Source: Alphaproteobacteria bacterium
GTDB taxonomy: Bacteria; Pseudomonadota; Alphaproteobacteria; GCA-2731375
NCBI GenBank assembly: GCA_028824965.1
Contig: JAPKBD010000008.1
Location: forward strand, 1-33,902
Direction: 5' to 3'
DNA length: 33,902 nucleotides
The position numbers and the translations under genes were made by a program. Of the stretch, positions 7,577 to 15,380 are shown piece by piece. How positions within the stretch are numbered: position 1 is the first letter of the stretch; each line of letters opens with the position of its first letter. The notes below the pieces were generated by a model. The model did not search any database. It saw nothing but the letters and a program-made list of their open reading frames with translations, and was not told the DNA's origin.

Positions 7577-8569
7577 TTACGCCGCCTTTTGCGCCGTCGT
7601 CCATTCACTGCGCATCCATTCGACGCAGGCGATGGCTTGTTCGAACAGGGAATAGCGGCAGCCTTCGCCATAATCCAGGTTGGGAATGAATTCGGTTGAG
7701 ATCTGTCCCAGGGGACTGTTGTCATCACTGGCATGATGGGCCAGAAGGCCGCGCACCACTTCCTTCCAAGGCTCCAAGGCCTCCCGCCGCCAGGGGCTGT
7801 GATAGGCACCGGGCTTAGGTTCGGCAAAGGGGTATTGAATGCCCCGGCCCGGATTGCCTGCATCGTCCTTGGCATCCAGGTTCAGGGGATTGTTCGGGAT
7901 GGCGGCGCGAGCATGGCAGTGGCCGACCCAGTTGTTGGCAACCCATTCGCTGCAGACATCACCGTCCTTATAAGGATCAAGCACCAGCGTCCCTGCCTCC
8001 ACATCACCGCGAATATCCAGAACGTCCTGTTCTTTCGGGTTATCCATTTTGAAGATCACGTGGCTATGATCCAGGGTCATACGGAAGGGCAGGCCGCGTG
8101 CCTCTATCTTTTTGCCCACAGGCGTGACCCGGCGAAAATCCTCCGACCACATATTTACGTGCACTTCCAGACAGGGCATCACACCTTTGGCATCGCCAAG
8201 TTCCACCGCGCGTTCATAAAATTCGATGATCTCCTCATCCGTAATCAGATCGCCAGACGTATTCCGGGCCAGAATTTGCACATTGTGCACGGTTGAGCCG
8301 AGATCACCCGCCACGGCGAGATTATTCGCCAGCAGGTCTTCGTCTTGGCCGATTTTATAGAACCAGCCACTGCCACGGACCGGCAGGCCGTATTTGGCAG
8401 AGGCGGCGCGGAAATCCTCTATCTCGTGGGGGTCTGGTGTTTTGTCTACATAATCGAAAACGCCTGCTTCACGCACCATGGCAAACCGGGTATCAATATC
8501 AGGCATGCCATCTGCCTCGCCATGGCGGATGCCGTTGGTTTGAATCCCGAATAAAAGTTCTTTTGCCAT
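7577..8569 (-). CDS. Xylose isomerase-like TIM barrel protein
   Basis: A 330-residue protein starting MAKELLFGIQTNGIRHGE, with features of the sugar phosphate isomerase/epimerase (AP endonuclease 2-like) TIM barrel fold. Candidate metal ligands follow barrel strands: E in CLEVHVNMW, the D/H pair in MTLDHSHVIF, HCHARAAIP and E in STEFIPNLDYG. This is the usual Glu-Asp-His-Glu pattern of the family. The substrate is unknown; relatives act on sugars, inositols and hydroxypyruvate-like compounds. The frame continues upstream to 8599, but the ATG at 8569 follows GGAGAGCAGGCAA and fits better. It is divergent from the copper chaperone gene, with 57 bp between the starts. Confidence 0.75.
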   Translation of the reverse strand: MAKELLFGIQTNGIRHGEADGMPDIDTRFAMVREAGVFDYVDKTPDPHEIEDFRAASAKYGLPVRGSGWFYKIGQDEDLLANNLAVAGDLGSTVHNVQILARNTSGDLITDEEIIEFYERAVELGDAKGVMPCLEVHVNMWSEDFRRVTPVGKKIEARGLPFRMTLDHSHVIFKMDNPKEQDVLDIRGDVEAGTLVLDPYKDGDVCSEWVANNWVGHCHARAAIPNNPLNLDAKDDAGNPGRGIQYPFAEPKPGAYHSPWRREALEPWKEVVRGLLAHHASDDNSPLGQISTEFIPNLDYGEGCRYSLFEQAIACVEWMRSEWTTAQKAA

Positions 8570-8626
8570 TTGCCTGCTCTCCCCCGCATAAGTTATCACA
8601 ATCGCGATTTTGATGAGAATTTGACT

Positions 8627-9124
8627 ATGAAATTATTGTTTGCCGCATCCGCCCTGGCATTATCCCTGATCGCAAGTCTGCCCACAACAGCAGCTGAATA
8701 CAGGGTTGGCGATATCACCATCACCAACCCTTGGGCTCGCGCTACACCTGGGCGGCCACGTAACGGCGGGGCCTACCTGATGATCACCGGCGGGGCTGCG
8801 GATGATCAAATAACCGGCGCTGACACACCTGTGTCGAAAAAGGCTGCTATCCATGGCCACAGCCATGAAAACGGCGTCATGAAAATGCGCGAAGTGCGCA
8901 ACCTGGAGGTTCCGGCGGGCGAAGTGATGATGCTGAAGCCAGGCGGCCTCCACATCATGCTGATAAAGCTGAAACATGCCCTAAAGAAAGGCGACAGCTT
9001 TCCCCTGACCCTGCATTTTGCCAAGGCGGGCGATGTTACTGTTGAGGTCCAGATCATGGGCGTCGGTGCCATGAAGGCGGGTCACGGTGATCACGGCGGT
9101 CACGGCAAGATGAAAAAGCACTAG
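8627..9124 (+). CDS. Periplasmic copper chaperone PCu(A)C
   Basis: A 165-residue protein with an N-terminal signal peptide (MKLLFAASALALSLIASLP, probable cleavage near TTAA/EY). The mature domain shows the PCu(A)C copper site: H in KAAIHGHSH, methionines in GVMKMREV, and HIML after the PGG turn. This matches the His/Met pattern used to hold Cu(I) for delivery to cytochrome c oxidase. A His-rich tail (GHGDHGGHGKMKKH) adds possible metal ligands. No SCO or cox gene is nearby. The frame is open from 8570, but the signal peptide fixes the start at 8627. A perfect palindrome AATCGCGATT (8600-8609) lies in the 57-bp divergent spacer. The gene ends 8 bp from the convergent desaturase. Confidence 0.9.
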   Translation: MKLLFAASALALSLIASLPTTAAEYRVGDITITNPWARATPGRPRNGGAYLMITGGAADDQITGADTPVSKKAAIHGHSHENGVMKMREVRNLEVPAGEVMMLKPGGLHIMLIKLKHALKKGDSFPLTLHFAKAGDVTVEVQIMGVGAMKAGHGDHGGHGKMKKH

Positions 9125-9132
9125 CTCTGTTT

Positions 9133-10008
9133 CTAGGACAATTCCCGCCATACGGACTTGTGCAGGTTGAAATACCCATCCTGGGTCACCTTCAGATGCG
9201 GCGCTGTATGGCTGTGGAAGTCCGGCAATTTATGGAATGGTATGGCCTTTTGGGCGTGATGCTCCGCGTGGTAGCACATATTCCAGGTAAGCTTTCGCAT
9301 GGCAGAGGTGGTGAATGTCGTCCGGGTATTGGCCATCATGTCGGGCACATTCGGGCACTTCCAGTGTTCCGCCAAAAGAAAGGCGCGCAAAAACGGTTGC
9401 CCGATCAGGGCCGGGTAAACCCAGATCAGCAGCAATTGTTCACCCGCGGCGGCAAAGGCAATGACATAAAGGGCGAGGAACCATCGTGCCTCTAACCCAA
9501 CGTGGTCCTGGGCCTTTCGTGGTACAAATTCACCCATATCCCGACCAGTGCTATGGCGAAGCAGGTCCTGAATGCGTGAGAACCAGATCGGAATACCGCT
9601 CATATAGACAATGTATTTAGCCCAGTTTTGGGGCTTTTCGATGGCCAGTTCCGGATCTTTGTCCGCTATGTTGGTATAGCGGTGATGGGCCAGATGAAAA
9701 TAGCGAAACCAAACGGGCGGCAAAACCAAAAGCCAACCGCAAAAAAAGGCCACCCCATCATTGCACCATTTGCTGCGAAATGCCGTGCGGTGAACGGTTT
9801 CATGCAGGGGCGCAAACAGGAAAATCAACAATATGCCCTGGGGCAGCAACAACAACTGCCAAAGGGGAACCTGCATTAAAATCAAGGTGCTGGTGATCGC
9901 CAGCAGACCGAGGTGACCTGCCAAGTGTATAGCGCCCCGTCCGTTGGAGGTGACAAGCAACGCCGACCATTGATCTTTATTTAGGTTCGGTCTGCCAACC
10001 GTAGTCAT
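9133..10008 (-). CDS. Membrane fatty-acid-desaturase-family di-iron enzyme
   Basis: A 291-residue integral membrane protein of the fatty acid desaturase/hydroxylase superfamily. The three histidine clusters are present: HETVH (69-73), HLAHH (105-109) and HAEHH (247-251), with hydrophobic spans between. Members use a non-haem di-iron centre to desaturate or hydroxylate acyl or hydrocarbon chains, and which of the two cannot be read here. The start at 10008 is chosen because AAGGAG lies 7 nt before it; it overlaps the end of hyuB by 32 nt. Longer versions to 10143 read only through the hyuB gene. It is last in the aminotransferase-hyuA-hyuB operon, so its substrate may come from that pathway rather than from membrane lipid. 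Confidence 0.88.
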   Translation of the reverse strand: MTTVGRPNLNKDQWSALLVTSNGRGAIHLAGHLGLLAITSTLILMQVPLWQLLLLPQGILLIFLFAPLHETVHRTAFRSKWCNDGVAFFCGWLLVLPPVWFRYFHLAHHRYTNIADKDPELAIEKPQNWAKYIVYMSGIPIWFSRIQDLLRHSTGRDMGEFVPRKAQDHVGLEARWFLALYVIAFAAAGEQLLLIWVYPALIGQPFLRAFLLAEHWKCPNVPDMMANTRTTFTTSAMRKLTWNMCYHAEHHAQKAIPFHKLPDFHSHTAPHLKVTQDGYFNLHKSVWRELS

Positions 10009-11671
10009 CCAACGCTCCTTCCTCGGTGATATAGCCGTCTGCCAGGTCTTCCGTGATGGCCGCCGGGTCGCGGGCATCAACCGGGCCGTAGCCCCCCGCG
10101 CCAGAGAGGCGGAAGCTGACAACATCGCCTTTCGCCAGATCATACATGCCTTTCGAATGCAGCGGTTGCAAATTGCCGTCGGGGTTCAAAATTGTTTCGC
10201 CCAAGGCACCGGGCCCACCGCCGAACAGGCCATAAGGTTGAAAGCGGTGGCGATCGCCCAGGTGTGACAACGCAGCCGTGGAATTCAACAGCTCAATATC
10301 CTTGCGCAGGCCGCAACCGCCCCGCCATTGTCCCGCCCCACCCGTATCGGGGATGAACTCCAACCGGCGCACCCGGACCGGATTATGTGTTTCGTGCACT
10401 TCGACAGGGATATTGGAACAATTCATCACCGGGCTTAACGCCTCAACACCATCTTTGCCCTGCCGGCCGCCATAGCCGGCGAGGGAGAGGTCATACATCA
10501 CGAAGGGCCTGCCTGTATCATCATGGATGCCGCCGATATTCGGGTTCGACCAATGGGAAAACGCCCCCATGGCCCGGTGCGGCAGGGCTTGGGCGATGGC
10601 CCCATTGATGGTATCGAAAATACGAACCTGCAAAATCGCCCGCCCACCTGATGGTGCCGGGAAGGCCGGGTTGAAGAATGACCCTTCCCGCGCGGTTACA
10701 GTAATGGGCCGCATATTACCCTCTGTTTGCGGTTGCAGGGCATCACAAAACACCTTGATGGCAAAAATGGCATAGGCGCGTGTGTAGTTGATGTAGGAAT
10801 TGATGGCGGCAGGCACGGCGTCGGAGGAGCGGGAGAAATCAAGCTCCACCGCGCCAACGCCGTCAAAGGTGATGTCCACGGCGATTTTAATGGGGTCCGT
10901 GCCCGGGCCGTAATCATCCATACAATCTTCGAAACTATAGGTCCCAGCCGGCACTGCCGCCAACGCCGCCCGCATGGCAGCCTCGGATCGATCCAGGATG
11001 ATTTCGTAGGCCTCTGCCAGGGTCGCATCGCCATGATCACGGAACAATTGCTGCAGGCGAGCAGCCGCGCTTAAGTTTGCCGTATGCTGGGCCAACAGAT
11101 CGCCGCGGACTTTGTCGGGCATCCGCACATTGCCCAGAACCAAGCGCAGAATATCCTCATCGATCTGACCCTGCCGCACAAAACGCACGGGCAGAATGCG
11201 CAATCCTTCCTGAAAAGCCTCCGTCACCCCATGGACTTTTTGCGAACCAGGTGCTGCCCCGCCCATATCCACCTGATGGGCGGAACAGGCCACGTACCCG
11301 ACCAGGACGTCGTCCACAAAAACCGGCATGACCTGAAAGGTATCGGGAAAATGGCCGGAACACATGAAGCTGTCGTTCAACAATATACTGTCGCCGGGAC
11401 GCAAGGTTTCGGCCGGGAAATATTCAATGGCATGGCGGGCACATGCGGTCATGGAGCCGAGGTGGCCGGGACTGAAATTTCCCTGGGCGATCAAACGGCC
11501 CGTGCGATCGAACAAGGCGGTGGCGAAATCATCCCCCTCCCGCACCCCCTCGGAAAAGGCTGTATTGCGCAGGGTGGTGCCTAGTTCTTCGGCGATGGAC
11601 ATCAGAGTATTCCAGATCACCGTCAACGTAATAGGGTCTACCGAAATGGGGTCTACTGATTTATCGCTCAT
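9977..11671 (-). CDS. hyuB: Hydantoinase B/oxoprolinase-type subunit
   Basis: A 564-residue protein of the HyuB family, which pairs with HyuA in ATP-dependent hydantoinases, 5-oxoprolinases and related carboxylases. Recognisable segments are EGVREGDDFATALFD, GNFSPGHLGSM, GHFPDTFQVMPVF and AHQVDMGGAAPGSQ (about 131-144), whose His and Asp are likely metal ligands. The C-terminal GGPGALG and SGAGGYG segments are also typical. The length matches stand-alone HyuB. The N-terminus has a small repeat (VDPIS, VDPIT). Its ATG overlaps the hyuA stop by 4 nt (ATGA), indicating translational coupling. Whether the substrate is a hydantoin, lactam, oxoproline or ketone is undetermined. Confidence 0.92.
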   Translation of the reverse strand: MSDKSVDPISVDPITLTVIWNTLMSIAEELGTTLRNTAFSEGVREGDDFATALFDRTGRLIAQGNFSPGHLGSMTACARHAIEYFPAETLRPGDSILLNDSFMCSGHFPDTFQVMPVFVDDVLVGYVACSAHQVDMGGAAPGSQKVHGVTEAFQEGLRILPVRFVRQGQIDEDILRLVLGNVRMPDKVRGDLLAQHTANLSAAARLQQLFRDHGDATLAEAYEIILDRSEAAMRAALAAVPAGTYSFEDCMDDYGPGTDPIKIAVDITFDGVGAVELDFSRSSDAVPAAINSYINYTRAYAIFAIKVFCDALQPQTEGNMRPITVTAREGSFFNPAFPAPSGGRAILQVRIFDTINGAIAQALPHRAMGAFSHWSNPNIGGIHDDTGRPFVMYDLSLAGYGGRQGKDGVEALSPVMNCSNIPVEVHETHNPVRVRRLEFIPDTGGAGQWRGGCGLRKDIELLNSTAALSHLGDRHRFQPYGLFGGGPGALGETILNPDGNLQPLHSKGMYDLAKGDVVSFRLSGAGGYGPVDARDPAAITEDLADGYITEEGALDDYGWQTEPK

Positions 11672-13752
11672 GACGATGCCGCCCCTGCAATATCTATGAT
11701 CAAGTGGCCGTTATCACTAATCCGCGCCAAATCGCCGGGCAGAACAACGATGGTGCTGTCCGGGTCTTCGATAATAGCCGGGCCGGTGATCGTCTGACCA
11801 TGAGCCAGCACTGCGCGGTTGATGATCCGGGTTTCCACATAGCCGCCAGCTTCCGGGAACCAGGCCAGACGGCGGCCTTCGCGGGCAGCCTCGTCTGCTG
11901 TTTCTTGTTGGCGGATCGGACGAGCCTCATGGCCACTGGGCAGGGTTGCCACCAATGTCCAGTCCACCGCCTCTATCCGGGCCTCTGGATCCAGGAATTT
12001 ATGCTTTTGCAAATATGCCTGATTAAATGCCACCATAGTCTGGGCACCAAAATCATCCCCTATGTCGCCACCGGGCAAATCCACCTGAACTTCAAATCCC
12101 TGCCCGGCATAACGCATATAGCCGCGTCGGGACCATTGAGGAGACACGGCACTGCCGAATTGTTCAATGTCCTTGCGTGCCCTGGCCTCCAATTCTGCAT
12201 AGACAGCGGCAATTGCGGGGCCCGCGCGCTCATTCAATTCCATCACCTTGGTCGTGGAAACATCGATCCGGGGGGCCGCCTGCAACAGCCCGATGGCGGA
12301 GCCCACACCGGCACCATAGGGCACGATTACAGTTGGAATGCCGACCGCACGGGCCAGGCGGGCGGCATGCAATGGCCCCGCACCACCGAATGCAATCATG
12401 GCATAGCGCCTGGGGTCCCGGCCCTGTTCCACCGAGACTATGCGCAGGGCATTTTCCATATTCATGGTGGCGACCAGATGAATGCCCCAGGCGGCGGATC
12501 CGAGATCCAAATCCAACGGATCGCCAATCGCTGCCATAATTCCCAGCCCAGCAGCACCCTTGTCCAAGGTCATGGCCCCGCCATTGAACCAGTCCGGATC
12601 AATATAGCCCAGCACCAGATTGGCATCGGTGATGGTTGGCTCCACACCACCCATGCCATAACAGATAGGCCCCGGATCAGCGCCGGCGCTGTCCGGTCCG
12701 ACATTGATCATGCCCATTGCCAAGCTGTCTACACGGGCGATAGAGCCGCCCCCGGCACCAATTTCCAACAACTCCACAGCCGGGACATTGATGGGCAGGC
12801 CGCTGCCTTTTTTATAGCGCACGTGGTCGATCTCAAACGTCGGCATGATGGCTGGCGTGCCGTCATCCACCGCGCCAAGTTTGGCCGTGGTGCCGCCCAT
12901 ATCGAAGGTGATGACGTGATCCCGCCCCTCGGCCTTGCCCACAATGCCGCCCATGAGCACACCGGCGGCAGGACCGGATTCGATGATCCGAATGGGGTAG
13001 GCTTTGGCAATCTCTGGCGACACCAGCCCGCCGCTTGATTGCATGACAAACAGGTCTTTGGTGAAGCCCTGTTGTGCCAATGCGTCCTGCAACTGGGCTA
13101 TATATTGTTCGACGATAGGTTTGATATAGGCGTTGGCAGCCGTGGTGTTGGTCCGCTCATACTCACGAAATTTTGGTGCGACTTCCGACGAGATAGAGAC
13201 TGACAGCCCCGGCGCGCGTTGCAAAATGCGGTCACGAATAGCCAGTTCGTGGATCGGGTTGGCATAGGCGTGCAGCAAGGATACAGCCACGGTTTCCCGC
13301 CCGGCTGCGACCAAGGCATCGATAGCCCGATCCACCGAGGCCATATCAAGAGGCAAAATCACTTCACCGTTGTGATCCAAACGCTCCACCACCTCGAATA
13401 TGTGTCGGCGGGGCACCAAGGGTTTCGGCTTTTCGATATACAGATCGTAGGTCTCATACCGTTTCTGCCGGCCAATGATCAGGACGTCGCGAAACCCATC
13501 CGTGGTGATCAGCCCCGTTGCCGCACCTTTCCGCTCCAACACCGCATTGGTGGCAACGGTGGTGGCGTGAAGAACACTGTCGATGGCGTTCGCATTGATA
13601 CCGGCCTTTTGGAACAAGACACCCAATCCCGCCAGCACGGCCTGGCTGGGATCTTTTGGCGTCGAGGGGACTTTTAGAAAATAGCTGTTTCGACCATCGC
13701 CTAAAACGAAGTCCGTAAAGGTTCCGCCAATGTCAAAGGCAACCCGGATCAT
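11668..13752 (-). CDS. hyuA: Hydantoinase A/oxoprolinase-type ATPase subunit
   Basis: A 694-residue protein of the HyuA family. The N-terminal nucleotide-binding loop is FDIGGTFTDF (6-15) and the second phosphate-binding loop is FDMGGTTAK (283-291). Between them are HATTVATNAVLERKG and ESGPAAGVLMGG, both characteristic. HyuA hydrolyses ATP to activate the substrate carbonyl, while HyuB completes the reaction. The length is that of a stand-alone A subunit, not an A-B fusion. It overlaps the aminotransferase by 4 nt upstream and hyuB by 4 nt downstream, so all three are surely cotranscribed. Substrate specificity is unknown; the operon context points to an amino-containing compound. Confidence 0.93.
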   Translation of the reverse strand: MIRVAFDIGGTFTDFVLGDGRNSYFLKVPSTPKDPSQAVLAGLGVLFQKAGINANAIDSVLHATTVATNAVLERKGAATGLITTDGFRDVLIIGRQKRYETYDLYIEKPKPLVPRRHIFEVVERLDHNGEVILPLDMASVDRAIDALVAAGRETVAVSLLHAYANPIHELAIRDRILQRAPGLSVSISSEVAPKFREYERTNTTAANAYIKPIVEQYIAQLQDALAQQGFTKDLFVMQSSGGLVSPEIAKAYPIRIIESGPAAGVLMGGIVGKAEGRDHVITFDMGGTTAKLGAVDDGTPAIMPTFEIDHVRYKKGSGLPINVPAVELLEIGAGGGSIARVDSLAMGMINVGPDSAGADPGPICYGMGGVEPTITDANLVLGYIDPDWFNGGAMTLDKGAAGLGIMAAIGDPLDLDLGSAAWGIHLVATMNMENALRIVSVEQGRDPRRYAMIAFGGAGPLHAARLARAVGIPTVIVPYGAGVGSAIGLLQAAPRIDVSTTKVMELNERAGPAIAAVYAELEARARKDIEQFGSAVSPQWSRRGYMRYAGQGFEVQVDLPGGDIGDDFGAQTMVAFNQAYLQKHKFLDPEARIEAVDWTLVATLPSGHEARPIRQQETADEAAREGRRLAWFPEAGGYVETRIINRAVLAHGQTITGPAIIEDPDSTIVVLPGDLARISDNGHLIIDIAGAASS

Positions 13753-15125
13753 GTCCCTGCCGTCAGCTCCGCATGAGTCTGATCAAGAGTACGGCTTAAC
13801 TTCACCAGCATATCGTCGATTTCCGCCTCGGAAATTATCAAGGGCGGGGCAAAGGCCAGGCGATCACCTATGACGCGGAGGATCAGGCCATTTTCACGCC
13901 CAAATTTGTCGGCGACAGCACCGGCGCGCCCGGCCTCAAACGGTGTCCGCGTGGCCTTGTCCGCCATCAACTCCATACCCGCCAGGAAGCCGACGCCGCG
14001 CACATCGCCGACCAGGGGATGGTCCGCCAATTTCTGCAAGCCCGCAACCATGCGCCCGCCCACGCGCTGGGCCCTCTCAACAATATCCATTTCCTCGTAG
14101 ACCTTGATGACCTCCAACGCCACGGCCGTCGTCACCGGATGGCCTGCGTGGGTATAACCATGGGCGAAAGCCCCCAGTTTGTCGCTTTGGGCCAGCATGG
14201 CAGAATGAATTTTGTCATTCACCATCAGGGCCGATATGGGTTGGTAGGCGGCGGACAATGCCTTGGCGCAAGAGATCATGTCGGGTTGCAGATCAAAGGT
14301 CTGGCTGCCCCACCAATTGCCCGTACGGCCAAATCCGCAGACCACTTCGTCGGCGATAAACAACACGTCGTATTTTTTCAAAACCGCCTGCATCTTGGCA
14401 AAATATGTCTTTGGCGGCACGATGGCACCCCCCGCCGCCATCACAGGTTCGGCAAAGAAGGCGGCAACCGTGTCAGGGCCTTCGGCCAGGATCAGACTTT
14501 CCAAGGCATCCGCCATACGGGTCGAAAATTCTTCCTCGCTCTCCCCCTCCGTATGCCGGCGATAATAGTGGGGGTATTCCGTATGCCGCATCATCGGCAG
14601 GGGCAGGGCGAAATCCGCGTGCATGTCCGGTTTGCCCGAAACACTGACGGCGGCGATGGTGCTGCCGTGATAGCCACGTTCGCGGCCAATAATCTTGATC
14701 TTCTCCGGTCGGCCCATGGCTGCCTGATAATACCAGGCCAGTTTTACCGCCGTGTCATTGGCCTCCGAGCCGGAGCATTGGAACAACACCTTTGACATGG
14801 GCACAGGGGCCAACTGGATCAGCTTTTCCGCCAAATCGATGCTGCTCTCGTGCGCTGTGTGGCGATAGGTGTGGTAATAGCCCAGTTTGCGCATCTGATC
14901 GTAGGCGACCTTAGCGATACGTTCGTTGGCGGAAAAGCCTAGGGCAGCGCACCATAGACCCGCGACCGTCTCCATATAGCGATTGCCGTTTTCATCTACG
15001 ATAAAGACGCCGTCCCCATGACTGACGATAACCGGGCCCACTTCGGCATGGCGGCGCAGGTTGGTTTGCGGATGGATATAATAGGCGACGTCGCGGGCGG
15101 CGGCGGAATTGGGCATGATGTTCAT
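13749..15125 (-). CDS. Class III omega-aminotransferase
   Basis: A 458-residue PLP-dependent aminotransferase of fold type I, class III. Visible elements are the phosphate-cup CSGSEAND (117-124), GYHGST (151-156), DEVVCGFGRTG with Asp259 to pair with the PLP ring nitrogen, and the Schiff-base Lys288 in SCAKALSAAYQPISA. Relatives transfer amino groups from omega-amino acids or amines to pyruvate or 2-oxoglutarate. It is the first gene of the operon, with GGGAG about 6 nt before ATG 15125. Its product could feed, or be fed by, the HyuAB enzyme. The exact amine cannot be predicted by eye. Confidence 0.92.
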   Translation of the reverse strand: MNIMPNSAAARDVAYYIHPQTNLRRHAEVGPVIVSHGDGVFIVDENGNRYMETVAGLWCAALGFSANERIAKVAYDQMRKLGYYHTYRHTAHESSIDLAEKLIQLAPVPMSKVLFQCSGSEANDTAVKLAWYYQAAMGRPEKIKIIGRERGYHGSTIAAVSVSGKPDMHADFALPLPMMRHTEYPHYYRRHTEGESEEEFSTRMADALESLILAEGPDTVAAFFAEPVMAAGGAIVPPKTYFAKMQAVLKKYDVLFIADEVVCGFGRTGNWWGSQTFDLQPDMISCAKALSAAYQPISALMVNDKIHSAMLAQSDKLGAFAHGYTHAGHPVTTAVALEVIKVYEEMDIVERAQRVGGRMVAGLQKLADHPLVGDVRGVGFLAGMELMADKATRTPFEAGRAGAVADKFGRENGLILRVIGDRLAFAPPLIISEAEIDDMLVKLSRTLDQTHAELTAGT

Positions 15126-15214
15126 AAACGGCTCCCGTCATTGAAATGTCTGTGGAATGTCTACCCTACAGTTTAGACGCTAGTTGAAGGCGGGCGCTAT
15201 CTCTTCTTGAAAGT

Positions 15215-15228
15215 GATGCATCTGCATC
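15215..15228. promoter_or_regulatory. Inverted repeat upstream of aminotransferase operon
   Basis: GATGCA-TC-TGCATC is a perfect 14-bp dyad about 90 bp before the aminotransferase start, in the 255-bp spacer between that operon and the divergent FecR-domain gene. It has the size of a repressor half-site pair. No regulator gene lies nearby, so the role is a guess. Confidence 0.25.
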
Positions 15229-15380
15229 CCGCAATAATCAGGGGCATATTGCCACCCAATTGGTCGCAAAACCCGCCCTGCCGTTAACCATGAATATGCA
15301 TTGCACACGCATCTATTATGGTAAACAAATTGTTAATAATATTTCGAGGGCCGGTTTATCGGACGAAAGGTCTGGGTGTG

